Below are positions 11,559-25,600 of a stretch of DNA of 64,000 bases, piece after piece. Both the position numbers and the translations under genes were made by a program. Source of the DNA: Hypomesus transpacificus (Eukaryota; Chordata; Actinopteri; Osmeriformes; Osmeridae); assembly GCF_021917145.1 (NCBI RefSeq), contig NW_025813796.1:2647411-2711410 (forward strand). Direction: 5' to 3'. Below the pieces are notes generated by a model. The model worked only from the letters and a program-made list of their open reading frames with translations, was not told the origin of the DNA and made no database searches. Numbering within the stretch: the stretch's first letter is position 1; every line of letters starts with the position of its first letter.

Positions 11559-14500
11559 ATGCAGAAGAGCGTGCGGTACAATGAGGGGCACGCTCTGTAT
11601 CTGTCCGTGGTCGCGCGTAAAGAAGGCACAAAGCGTGGCTCCTTGAGCAAGAAGACGACGGAGAACAGTCGGTGGAACGAAAAATACTTCGCTCTTTATC
11701 AGAATGTTCTCTTCTACTTCGAAAACGATCAAAGCGCGCGGCCGTCAGGAATATACCTCCTCGAGGGGTGCACGTGTGAAAGGATCCCCGCGCCAAAAGT
11801 ATCATCAGTCGGGAAGGAGTCGTCGGATAAGCAGCAGGTAAATTGAAGTTCAAGAAACGAAAGGGTTTGGATAGGTTACGTGAAAAGTACTTGGCAAATT
11901 TAGGCAGGTACCCCGTTATCTTGTGTTAAAGCGATTACTCACACAGAAAGGGGATTATTACGCACAGAAAGTGCGATTTTGGGTGGAAGGCCGTGGGTAC
12001 TTCAAGATACGTGGCCGGTGCATAATACCAGCTTCTTTACTATATCATTACTATATCATATCTTAAATCTTAAATTAGGTTTGAGTGGCTCCTCAGACAT
12101 ATTGTTGACACTTGTGGCAGTGAACCTTGACAGGAAGGCTGGCTGGCCAGTCATTTCCACAAACAAGACACAGTGTTACTTATGCATCTACCCTGCAGAT
12201 CGAGTGGAACTTGAACCAACACAAATTTTCCATCTCATGCCAACATACAGCTAAAAGTAGTTTTACATTTATTATGGCCTTGATCAGGCTCCCCCCCCTT
12301 AAAAAAGGTATTTGAATGCTTGCAATGTTGGGTTGAAAGCAATTTTATGTAATAAAGTTTTTCTTCCTTTCTACTTCACTGTGTAAAACTAACTCACCCC
12401 AGGATTGACTAAGGCAGCATTCAACTGTGGTGTCTGAAATCACAGTGGATCTGGGTACCAGGGGCGTCCTTAGGCCTTGTTTAGCCCCACCCCCCTTTTT
12501 TTATACTGATTTGTTATTGTAAAAAAAAAAAAAAAAAACTACAGAGCAAAGTTACACTCTTTCTGATTGAACCTATGAACTGTCTGAATCAATGGATATC
12601 CGCGGCCCCAAATGGGTTCCTCCCAAAATTGCGGCAAGCTACGCGTGCAAACACACCACTCCCCTTGGGGCTAACCCCCCCCTTCTTTGAATCCTAGAAA
12701 TGCCCATGGTACCAACTGGTGCTGAAACAACAATCCTCAAACAGAGTTTGGGTTGCTTTAAGGCCTCTTTTTTTTTGACACGTCAGTTGTCTGGGGTAGT
12801 ATAGCACATGTATGTATGCATGTTTTTTGTTGTTGTTATAACAAAGTCACCTCAACATGTTCAAGTTCAAGTTTGTTATTTTTCCTGCACATCAACTCTA
12901 TGAGAGATTACCAGGAGTATGTGTTGCCACATTCAATCAGATTGTGAGGCTGTGATTGACCCCTGGCTTCATGTCTTCATGTCCAATCAACACCCGGACC
13001 ACAAGGGTATGAGGCTCCGACAGCCAATGGTGTTAATGTGACTGTGTGCCTACTAATTGTTGGGCGGGAGGGGGGGTTGTTCGTGCGTGGGTATGTATTT
13101 AATGTTTTATGTGTTTAGTCCTGCATTTTGTTTGCCACTTACACGCCAGGTTTCTTTGTTCTGAGAGGGCAATAAATAATCTTGAAACTCGAACAACATA
13201 GAATGGAGAATGGACATAGTTGTTTTTGGTGTTGCACTACCACAACCAGCTGAAAAGAGATGTACACTGCTGAACAGGTTGAATGTACGCAGTAGGCTTT
13301 TACTATATGGTGTTACCCTATTAAGTGTGTATGACAACCCCCACTGTGTTACTGTATGATGTCACAACGATGACTTTGAGAGACTCAAGTAAAGTCACTG
13401 CAAATCACCTCTCTTTTTCTCTTCTCTTTTTCTCCTACTTTCATTACTGTCTCCCGCCCTCGACAAATTTTCTGTCTCTCCGTTTCATGCAGACACAGTC
13501 ATACACTCACACGCCTATGCCAGATGCACAGTGCCATTGCCCATGCCATCTGACAACATGACATTAGAGGCCCAGGGGCTTGTCTTTCTCGCTAGCTCCC
13601 CAGACAGCTGTGTTTACCTTTGGCTGGGCTGCCAAACCCCTTGTAGCCAGTCACAGAGTTATCAAGACAACAAAGGGAAATGTGCTATCAAAGTGGAAGG
13701 TTTCAGTTGGAGGATTTGTAACCTGCACAGATGCCATGCTGCTAAGTCCTGAACCTCTGCAAAGTGTAGCAATAAGTTGCCCCCTAGTATACTGCAGTGA
13801 TGGTAACATGGTAACTTCACATGGAAGGTTCAGCTTACATGAATATGCAGTAGTGTGTTCGGTGGTAGACTGTCAGTAGTCCACGAAAAAAGAGGATTCA
13901 TTTGCTTCAAACACACAGTTAAAAGACAGATGGGAATTAGCAAAACAAAACATCAGAGAACCTAAAAGCACTCAGGGACAATGGTTCTAAATTGATTGAT
14001 CAGTGTTCTACTGATGTCCTCAAATAGCCTCTCTGCTCACAGAGCTTCTCGCAAAACCTCCTTATTGATGAACAATTGCAGATTGAAACATTGCAGGTTG
14101 AAATTCAGAAGACTAAATTACTTTTAATGAATATTGAAACTCCATCTATTTGTCATTGTGTTAGGCTAATACATGCATAATGATAAGCATGCTAAATAAA
14201 ACAATTGCTCCTGAAGCAAAAAGCAGTAATCCGTTCTCATTTGCTGCTGTTTTCACTTCTTCAGACAACTTTAACCAGGGAGTTACTCTAGAACCCTCCT
14301 CAGAGGATCCAACTGTCACATGATGCATGAACACAACTCCTCCTGATTTTTTGAGGTGGGGGCTGTGTGCATGGGTGCCGGGCCTCACCACCGGTGCGGA
14401 TGACAACTGAGACATGTCGCCTCGTTCGGTCTGCGCTGCCTGCGCTGCCTATTTGGGGTCCGACCGTCACAGAAGGTTCCGTGCGAAAGCCCAAGCTCTT

Positions 14501-15021
14501 GTGTGATCCTCGAGGGAGAGGAGATTGATCTGCATACAACTGCAATTTGGGATGCAATGTTTCACATACGATTTTGCATTGTGGTGCACGTGTGTGTGTC
14601 CTCAAAAGGATCCCAAACTGTTGTCGAGAGCTTAAGACAAATACATCTAAATTATGAACCATTTGGTGGAGAAGGCAGAAGTGGGAAAGGGTTAACAGGA
14701 GAGATGTGGCATGAGGACTCGGGGTGAGAATCAAGGGGGATCTTGCGCATGCTACTCCAGCAGATATGAGTGAAACACTGCTGTACCTAGGCATTGCCGC
14801 TTCTTAGATAACCTACTTTAGGTTGGTCTCTGATAAAGAAAAGTTATTTATGCTAATGCACCTGCCTGCTATAGGCTACTTAACCGTGTGGCAGGAACAC
14901 CGATTGATCTGTTTCCATGGAGACGGTGGGGTTGTTGGCTGAAGTGGTGCAGTTTTAAAACACACACAGCAGCCCTTTTCAAGAAATGTTATGCAAGGCA
15001 GTCCACAAGTTCAGTCAGAGA

Positions 15022-15109
<88 letters not shown>

Positions 15110-16563
15110 GAAGGAAAAACAGGAAGATGACAGTGGGAGTGAGAAAGTAGGTGGATAAAGACTATTGATGAAAGTGTGTGTATGTGTGTGTGTGTATTGT
15201 GGTGGGGGGCAAGGGGAGAAGTGCTGACTCTAGATATGAGAGCTGATGATGTGTGTTCGTGGGGGCTGGGGACCTGATTGACAGTAGTGGATAGTGCGGT
15301 GAGGATGGAGGGGGATGTTTCTAAAGGTTGGGTGGCCTTTAAAAGCTACGGTGTCTGCTCCCGTGCACGCACGGTTCATTGCACTTTTCAGAGCCACTGT
15401 GACAGTTGGAGATGGAGAAGGCAGGGAAAGGATACTGTGTGTGTGTGGGGGGGGAGGGTCGGGGGGGCAGTGGAACTGCACAGGGGGCTGTTTTAGAATT
15501 TGAAGTCGACAGAGCCAGCGAGAAAAGGAGACGGGCAGAGGAATGTGAGTGTAAGTGAATCTTGTACGTAGGAAACAGAAAGGGAGAGAGCACGGGAAAC
15601 AGGGAGAAAGACAATATCTGAGCTTTAAAGATGAACTCTATCAGGAGATGGGTCAGTGCAAACAGGGACACGTAAATCATGCAAGGATATCAATGCTCGA
15701 AATTTCAAGGGCCTTTATCAGGAGATAGTCCCATTTCTTAAGTGTGTGTGTGGCATGGTGTGTGTGGTGTGTGTGTGTGATGTCTATGTGTGTGTGTGTT
15801 TATGTCTGACTGACTGTATAAGGTTGTCGGTGCTCTTAGATGCTGTTTTGCTTGTCTAAGAATAGCAGCCTTGACTGGTTCTTTTTTGCCCCAGGACCCT
15901 GTCTGAATACCAAGTCTACAGAGCTGTCCCTTCCACAGTATTACTGACCTGAGCAATACTTTGAGTGTGCGTGTGTGTGTGGTGGGGCAGGGTGGGTGGC
16001 GTGTGTTTGTGTGTAGGGGGCGTAAGGCTGGTGTGTGTGTGTGTGTGGAGGGTGGGGATGTGAGTGTGTGTGTGTGTTCATATACACTGTAAAGAAAGAA
16101 AGAAAAAGACAATTACACTATTTCAAAAAGTGAAAATTGTAGAGAGAGTTAAAGTCTTAGCTCCGCCAGAGGGTCAGTCATCCAATTAGACTTTGGTGCC
16201 TCTCTGTGAGCAGCACCAGCTCAGCTGACAGTGAGCTGAATTTGTTGTTCTATCTTCAAACGCTGAGCAGAGGAACAGAGGGGGGAGCCTGATCAACCGT
16301 ATATGTTGGCAACACTAATACAGAAATCCCTCTCAGATCCTTCGTCATAAGGCACCAATTCTTTTTTTAAAGGGAGTCAAATGTCTAGATAGTGTTAGCA
16401 TGATGCTGTGTGTGACAGGAACACCTGTTGTGTTGTTTTGGGGGTCTGATTTTAACCTCGAGAATGCTGGTTAAGATTCATAGGATATCATTTTGTTTAT
16501 ATGCCGTAGAGATAAACCAGTGTGTTTTGGGAAAGCCAGGGCTGGAAGGTCTATCTCTCTCTT

Positions 16564-16650
<87 letters not shown>

Positions 16651-19600
16651 TTCTGTCTTTCTGTCTCTGTCTCTCTCTCCCTCTCTCTCTCATTGTTATC
16701 CCTCAGCTTAAAACAGGCCTGCGGCCAGGCAAGCCGCATTAGCAGCTACAAGGAACTGCACAGCCCTGATGGTTATGTAAGCTCCCCCTCCTCCCAGTCC
16801 TCCACACACACACAAACACACACTTTTAAAGTACACATACATAACCACAAGCATGCACATCCACATCCACACAGAGAGTGGATACGTTCTTGTACATGTA
16901 TGTGGAATGCACAAACGGAGACACACAAAAAATGAAAACACGAACAAGCCTTTAAGCCTCTCTCTGGTCTTCGTCCTGCACACGCAAGCTAGTGTCTCTC
17001 AACTGCTTATCGTTGCTGCATCAGCTTCCTCACACAGACTTATCTCCCTGAGTTACCCTCAAAGGGAAAATTTTCAGTATTACCAGTATAGTCAATTGTC
17101 AATTTATTCTCTACAAGCCGTATGGTAATTTTGATGTTGTTGCATGAATCAGGATGGATTGAGGGTTGAACAATTGTACACACAGTTAGAAAAGGTTAAG
17201 TTATGGGAGGGATTTGTCCAAAATGTATCCTAATCTCTCTTCCTCTTGGTTTCAATTGTTGAATTGATGTCTTACTGTGTCTTACTGGAGAACGTCAGGC
17301 TCTATTCATAAGTTAACCTGATTAAGATGTCATTGAGTAAGATGTTGGTGACACACACAAATTACTGGAATTATAGTTAGTGCAGTGGCTATGATGCAGC
17401 TGGTGACGACAGTTATTCTCAGTGGCTTTGGTACCTACATTTCTCAGATCACAATTGAAACAAAAGAAAGTACTTATTCAACCTCCACATCATCTAGTCT
17501 CCACATCATCTAGTCACTTATGCACATTATAAAAGCAATTTATAAGCATATGGATTTTTTCCCTTTGTGCTATGTAGTGCTGAAAAAATGTCTTGTATTT
17601 TCTGGAATGCATAACTGACCAAGGAAACTAAATTCATAAAAGCATTGTTTCTGTCGTATGCCTGTTTGCGGCTCGCAAAATCCATGCCTCAAGAAACCGA
17701 CTGAGGAGGCTAAAGTGGTAGGAATATGGTTCTGGTCCTGTACTCGGCTTGTTTCGATACCAACAACCGACCAAGGAACAGGCCCGAATCATCAGGTTAC
17801 AGAATCGGTGCAGTGCCCGTGAACCAGGCACAAAAATTTGGCAGGCGCTCAGGACCCAAGGACGTGCAGTGCAAGTGTGAAATTGTTTGGAAAAGCGGTT
17901 TGCAATAAATAAATATAAACGCTTTTGTTGCCATGTTATAAGCTGCTCTAAATTATGGAACCTGTGGTGTTCTTTCGAGACTCCCCACCCAAGGCCTACA
18001 CTGTTTGACAGATCACAAAAATATTTCGGTCAAACGGGTTCTGCACTAGTCGGGCTATATGAAGAAGCGATCCTAAACTCATAAATCACATTACTGTTGC
18101 ACATCGTTCACAGACCCCATAAAGACCATGGTCATTTCACGGCCCATAAGCTGTTTTCTCTCTGTTGCAGTTTTTTGTCTAGGTCATCAAAAACCAAAAG
18201 AGTAATTTATGTGAAACAGTCCTCAGGGGCCATCCTGCACAGATGCAAAACATCCAAGAATGTTATATATCCGTTCTCTCTTAAAGACAGTTATACTCCG
18301 TATTTAATGTGAAGGTTGAGCTGTAAATGCTGAGGGAAAAATTGGATTCTGTTGTGTTAATTCGAATCAAATTAGATTTCTGTAGCTCTTTTTACAAGAA
18401 ATGTAACAGAGCACTTCACATATGCCCTTAGAACTGCCCTTAAATTAACCCCCTCAAAGAAGACATGTGTGTGGACATCATCGACATATGATGTGGAGGA
18501 GGTTTGTGTTGGACGGGGGTGTGGGTTGTTTATGTTTGGAAGTGTCTGTGTTCCATTTGTACAATGAACCTTGATGAATGCTTCACTGATGTACAGTATA
18601 TAAATATATTGTGTTTGCACACTGAAGCAGAACATGGAAGCCACTTAATTACATCATTTAGAAGTGTTTGAGTTAAGTTGAAGGGGTCACTACAGCCTGG
18701 AATGTCATACTGGCGAGCGTACCTTCGGCAGTGGGATGGAGGCACATAGTGCAAGACAGCCAGGTAGCAGTTGAGGTTTGTCGAGTCATTGAACGCTGTG
18801 GGTTGCCTGTAATTGTGATTGTAATTTCCGTTTCCCGTCTAGCAGCACTACTTCCTGGTCGTCTTTGGCCATGATGGACAGAAGCCGCTGGAGCTGCGGA
18901 CGGAGGAGGAGTCTGACTGCAACAAATGGGTGGAGTGTATCCAACAGGCAAGGTGAGGGCTTCAGTCAGTGGACTGTTCTTTCTCTCTCCATCACTCTCC
19001 ATCCCCCTCGCTTTCCCTCTCTTTCCTTCTCTTTCCCTTTCTTTCCCCCTCTTTTTCCATCCCCCACGCCTCTCCTAATGATCTTTTTAGTACAGTTTCG
19101 CTCTGTTTGCCCCGCTAGTTTTCTCTCCGTCGCCAAGCAAGGGGGGATGGGGAAATGGGATGAGAAGGAGGTGTGCGTTTGGGATTCTGGGCTGTTGTAC
19201 ATGGTCTATCTTTCAGTGTGCTGCAGTCTAAGATGCAGTAATTGTGTCCTCACTCTACCCTCTACCACCTCCCCCCCACCACCGCCACACATGTTCACCA
19301 TCTGTTTTTGGTATGTGTGTGTGGTGTTGGAAGGAGAGGGTGCGTGCATTTGTCTGTGTGCGTGCACTCTGCTTGGAGCGTTTCACATTTAGGTCACACT
19401 CTGGTGCTGTACAGCTACAGTGATTGCATCACAACCCTGGTCTTGCCACTCAGAGCCTATTTTTCTTTTTTTCCCTTTCTCCTGTCCTACACACTCCTCC
19501 TCTGGCTCTACCCTCTTCCCTTTGTTTTTTCCCCCCCTTTATCTCTGTACTGTACTAATTTGTCATAGATCATATACTTTGACCTAAAAAAAGCATTGCT

Positions 19601-22600
19601 TTGATGATGATCTTTGGAGGTTTCTATGGGTCACGGAGGCAGACTGTAACCTGGCGTTGTAATAACACTGTGTTCTTTTTGCTTCATGATTGATTTGAAT
19701 GCCAGTATACACACCTTCCCCCCCCCCCCCCAGTTACTCTGACATCATCATCGAGCGTGAGGTGCTGATGCAGAAGTACATCCACCTGGTCCAGATCATG
19801 GAGACAGAAAAGGTAGCAGCCAATCAGCTACGCACCCAGCTTGAGGACCAAGACACAGAGATAGAGAGGCTGAAAGCGGAGGTACACTCGCACACACTTA
19901 CACTCACATAACACACTTGCTTTCATGCTTTCAAAGGTCTTCCGTCCCGTCAGCTCAATGTAGACTGTGAACACACTGACTACTATTTTCCCAGATTGTA
20001 GTGTTAAACAAAGCCAAGGAGAGGATGTTGCCTTTCCAGCTAAACCAGGAGGAAGAGGACCCAGATATTAAGAAGATCAAAAAGGTATTTGAAACTGATA
20101 GGGCACTGGAAGGACACAGGGTAGTGTAGCTAGCCACAAACCAATCCCCAGGATGTTTTACAACAACCCACCTGTAACCGTCTATTGCCAATTCACGTCT
20201 CTCTATTGCCACCAGCTAAAGTAATGTATGTGTTAAGCTCTGTGTGTCTGTGTTTTTGTGTGTCTTCTGAACCTGCAGGTCCAGAGCTTTATGCGTGGAT
20301 GGCTGTGCCGGAGGAAGTGGAAGATCATTGTCCAGGACTACATCTCCTCGCCCCATGCCGAGAGCATGAGAAAGAGGAACCAGATCGTCTTCAACATGGT
20401 GGAGGCGGAGACGGAGTACGTCCACCAGCTGTCCATCCTGGTCAACTGTTTCCTGCGGCCGCTACGTATGGCGGCCAGCTCAAAGAAACCCCCCATTAGC
20501 CATGATGACGTCAGCAGCATATTCCTCAACAGGTACAACAATTACACACACACACTCACACATACTCTGGGATGACAATTAAGTTGAGGCTATTACTCCA
20601 TCCATTCTTGGTGCCTTATTGTCTTTCCCCAGTGAGACCATCATGTTTCTGCATGAGATCTTTCACCAGGGTCTCAAGGCACGGATAGCCAACTGGCCCA
20701 CTCTTGTGTTAGGTAGGTGATTACATTTGGAATCTTTGTACCAAGATTGTGTACCTTTTGTACCTAAACTACACTTTTATCCTTGTATCATGGTCAATTC
20801 AATGTATGTATAGTGTCCGGTTGGGATGTCTCTGGCTGATAGGTGTCTCTGGCTGTTACGTTTTCAGCGGACCTGTTCGACATCCTGCTCCCTATGCTGA
20901 ACATCTACCAGGAGTTTGTAAGAAACCACCAGTATAGCCTACAGGTGCTGGCCAACTGTAAGCAGAACCGGGACTTTGACAAGCTCCTGAAGCAGTATGA
21001 GGCCAATGCTGCCTGTGAGGGCCGCATGCTGGAGACTTTCCTTACCTACCCCATGTTCCAGGTGACGTACACATTTACACACACCAACATGTGCACATGC
21101 ATTCTGTGTCCCACACCCACAATGCCAACTCTGACTTCAGACCCTATTGAACATCTTTAAAAAATAGTTGTGCTGTAAGTTTGGTTGGACTTTGAGTGTG
21201 TCAAATGTTTATATTTGTGTGTGTGTGTGTTTATTTACATTTCAGATCCCTCGCTATATCATCACCCTTCATGAGCTAATGGCACACACACCCCACGAGC
21301 ACGTGGAGCGCAAGAGCCTGGAGTTTGCCAAATCTAAACTGGAGGAGTTGTCAAAGTGAGTGTGTTTCCCGGGGTTCGGGGTACAGTTAAGTATATTTAT
21401 GGGTAACGAGGGATAAGCAAGAGGCAAAACAATGATGATGAAGATGATGACATGGGCTGTCATGTTGTCAGGATGATGCATGATGAGGTGAGCGACACAG
21501 AGAATATTCGCAAGAACCTGGCCATAGAAAGGATGATTGTAGAGGGCTGTGACATACTATTGGACACCAGCCAGACCTTCGTCAGACAAGGTCAACTGTT
21601 CTCACACATACACACACTTATATACAAACAGTCACACACACAGAGAAACAAATGCATTCAACAAACAGCCAAGAAAATTATCATATTGTCTCTCTGTCCT
21701 CTACTTCGGCAGGCTCTCTTATCCAGTTGCCATCCAGCAGTGAACGAGGCATGCTCAGTAAGGTGCGCTTAGTATCCCTGTCACTCAGGAAGGAAGGGGA
21801 ACGACAATGCTTCCTGTTTACCAAACACTTCCTCATTTGCACCCGCACCTCTGGGGGAAAGCTTCACCTGCTCAAGGTCAGTCCTGCAGGACATGCAAAC
21901 ACATACAAACACACAGACACACTGACATACACACTCACATTTGACAAACATCAAAGCGTTTTGCTTACAAAACGAAGAGCTCAATAAAGCACATGACATC
22001 GTTTCTAACCTCTGATGTTCAACGTCCACCCCCTGTAGCAGGGCGGTGCATTATCTCTGATAGAGTGCACTCTCATCGAGGAGCTGGACGCCAACGATGA
22101 GGACTGTGAGTATCAGTAGATACTTGAATAAAAACTGTCATGGTTTAGTTGGGATCTGGCTTGTAGTCTTTCTTTTACTGGACCTTAGGTAAACCAAACT
22201 GCAATTGGTCTCTGGCATCTCCTGCTACTTGTAGACAATGCTGCTGGACAGGGCTTTAACCACCTGGAGTTCAAGATAGTAGTGGAGCCCCCTGATAGTC
22301 CCGCCTTCTCCGTCGTCCTATTGGCCCCCTCCCGGCAGGAAAAAGCTGCATGGACCAGTGACATCAGCCAGGTGGGTCTTTCCTTGGACTTTGTGAACTA
22401 CATAAACCACTTGGTGAACCAAAATAGGAAAAGGAAACATGGTCAGCCTCTCACTCTGCACATCTCGTTCTCTCTGGCTACCTCTCTCGCTCTCTATCCC
22501 TCTATCTCTCTGTAGTGTATCGACAATATCCGCTGCAATGGCCTGATGACAAGTGTGTTTGAGGAGAACTCCAAAGTCACTGTGCCACACATGATCAAGT

Positions 22601-25600
22601 AAGAGACAATATTGGATGCCAAAGCACACGATTGCACACAGTTTACACTGATTCTCTGCAACTGGTTTGTCAGTTGTTTTTCACACCAATGATGTCCATC
22701 ATTGGGTCCCCAGACTTTTGATTTTCAATGAGCCAATCACGTATGGTCTTTACTCATCTGGTCCTCCCCATGTCTAACCTGCCACCTCTCCAGGTCGGAT
22801 GCCAGGCTTCACAAAGACGACGTCGACATTTGCTTCAGCAAGACCCTCAACTCCTGCAAGGTCCCCCAGATACGCTACGCCAGTGTAGAGCGCCTTCTGG
22901 AGAGGCTGACTGACCTGCGCTTTCTGTCCATCGACTTCCTTAACACCTTCCTGCACACCTACCGGATCTTCACCACGGCCGCCGTGGTCATGGACAAGCT
23001 GTCCGACATCTACAAGAAGCCCTTCACCTCTATACCCGTTAGGTATGGGTGCTTCGCACATGCACACAGTCACACACGCAAATAGTCCACACTCCTAACT
23101 ACTACACAAACACAAACACACAAGGTGCACATAAAATACCGTACATACATATTCACTCACACATAGACATGCTTTCTACTTGTCTGAAACAACTTGTCAG
23201 TGTTCGATATGTGGGCCCACTCATTCATCATTATCTCCATCCAAAGCTTTTTTTCTCCTTTCTCATAAAACAGACACATGCATGACTTCAGTCTTTCGCT
23301 AATTCCACCTTCCATATATATATATATTCTCCCCTCATCACAACCTCCCTTCTTCCCCAACCCTCATCCTCATCCTTCATTCATCTGCCTCCCCCATCTT
23401 CCTGTCCTCCTCATTCTCAGGGTTCAGTACCACTCATCCGACCGTCTTTCCATCACAGCCCTCTGTCCTGACTACAGCTTGAAGATCACACGGCTTGCCA
23501 TGGATCAGTCCAAGTAACCACTCTCCCAAAGTCCACCTCTTCACCACCCTCTGATATTTCTTAAGCATCTACACCCCTCATAAACCCACCCAAACCATTT
23601 TCCTAAATGAGATTTTATAGATACATTTTGTTGGATTTGTTTGGAAGTTGCTTGTACTTCTAAGTCTAAGGAATATTAAGTCTCTCTTTTCTCTCTTTTC
23701 TCCATCCCTCACCTCCTTTTCTCCCTCCTTTCAGATCTTTGGAACTGTTCTTTGCCACCAACCAGGGAACGTGGGGGGGCGACCACCTCAACAACAAATC
23801 CCCTCGTCTGTGTCGCAAGTTCTCCTCTCCTCCTCCTCTCTCCATCCCCTCTCGCACCTCCTCACCCGTCCACTCCCGCAAACTCTCACTCAGCTCCCCA
23901 GTTGGCACTAAGGTGGGGGCCCTGGACCTATCAACCACCCCCTCCTCCTCTGCCGCCAACTCCCCCACCTCCAGCCACTGCCCCTCTATCTCCTCCCCGC
24001 CGCCAACCTCCACCAAGCCACCGTCTGGCTTGTCCTCCCCTCCTCCCACCACCACCCGCTCCCCCAGCCTCCCCCAGACCCAGGGGATGTCCTCTCCACC
24101 CCCCACATCCACCAAAGCCCCCATGGACCTCAGCCGTGGTCCAAGCTCCCCAGAGCCCAGCCCTGCCAGTGGGGAGGACGGAGGGGGAGAGCTTCCGCGT
24201 ATTGACGCCTTCTGTGGGAAGCTGAGACGCAGCATTCGCAGGGGTAAAGCTGGTGCTCATGCACACACACACTCACACACACACAAACAAATACACACAC
24301 AAATATGATTCACACAGTCAGCCACACAGCTGTGTGCACGCATGTGCAGTCCCACCCATTCACTATTTAAATAACTTATTTATGTTCATTTGGTTGGTGT
24401 AATATTGCTACATTGGCTTTGTGGAGAATTCAGACATCTGTCTGTATAGTGTCAGCAACTATCAATTTTGTATTTTCAGTATAAATCGAATTAAATGTGG
24501 ACAGTCTACTGTACAACACAATCATTTAGATAATTCTACAAGCAAAGTTGAAATGCGCCATCGAGTCCCCTCTATACTGTCTTGTTGCTCCAGCAGACAG
24601 TGTTCCTGCATTTATTTACGAGTGTTATAGTCCAGTGTGACAGAATAAGCTCACATTGGCCCGTCATCTGAACAAGACCAGTGAGACAGAGACATAATTG
24701 GGTCATTATTACCCTCTAGGAAAATAATCTCTCTCTCAAATCAGATGCTCTGCTTGACCCTTTAGGGCCACCGTCACCATCTGGCCAGTCTAACAGCCTG
24801 CACACTGGTAAACAGTGTTCGTCTTCTACGTCAACACCTGGGAGACTAGAGGAGAGGACAGGCGAGGGGAGAGAAAGGGGAAAGGGAGATGAGAGGAGTA
24901 GAGAGGAGAGGAATAGAGGAAAAGGGGAGATGAGTGGAGAGGAGAGAGATGGAGAGATAAATAGAGCTCCTCCATTTCCTAAGAGGGAAATTAGAGGGAA
25001 ATTACGTCTTTCAAAAAGTGGAGAGCTCTCACTCGGCTCTCACATCCATTGTGGCTTCTCATTGGCTAACACCAGGCACTTGGTGTCACACCAGGATTCA
25101 ATCATTATAGGGTAGTGGCTATTCTACCATGATTATTCAACGTGCACTAGTTCACACTAGTTCCCTGTTATTGGAATGTGGAACTTACTTTCTCTGTTGT
25201 TTCTATCAGCGGTTCTGGAGACTGTGTCTCTGGACAAGTTCATCCCTGAGACTCCAACCACCAGTGAACCAGGAGACATGTCTCCCTGTCGCTCGCCCTC
25301 CACGCCCAGACATCTCCGCTACCGACAGGCAGGAGGTGGGCATGACACACGCGCTCGCACAGAAGCACGTTCACACAAACACCACACTCATTCAGTTGCT
25401 CACTCAATTACTCACTCACTCACATTAACTCTCCAATGTGTTCATTCAATCACTCACTCACTCAACCACCCACTCTCCCTCACTCACCCAAGCATACTCA
25501 CTCACTTAACCACACCCAGTCAATCACTCACTAACCTACCTGTCTGTGTGCATCTGCAGTGCAATCCGGGGAGAACCCACGCTGCACAATGTCACCGGCC

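Larger units (their letters stand above)
11838..18842 (+). other. rasgrf2: rasgrf2 intron 1 (7 kb)
   Basis: This long first intron has no supported ORF. It contains a degenerate repeat (12453-12714), a long (AG)n tract (about 15018-15110), several TG-rich tracts (15740-15800, 15965-16075) and a long (CT)n tract (about 16551-16690). Apparent ORFs here come from dinucleotide repeats. The intron ends in a tandem TAGCAG acceptor (18840-18845). Confidence 0.75.

Noticed and set aside
16478..16935. Long ORFs of repeated Ser-Leu or Arg-Glu near 15.0 and 16.5 kb
   Set aside because: They are translations of (CT)n and (AG)n microsatellites, open in all frames by composition.
18865..19392. 175-residue plus-strand ORF after rasgrf2 exon 2
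   Set aside because: It reads exon 2 in the wrong frame and then low-complexity intron.
23666..24272. Long antisense and shifted ORFs over the Ser/Pro-rich rasgrf2 exon 16
   Set aside because: The real frame continues SLELFFAT... with splice sites on both sides; the others are shadows of a C-rich exon.
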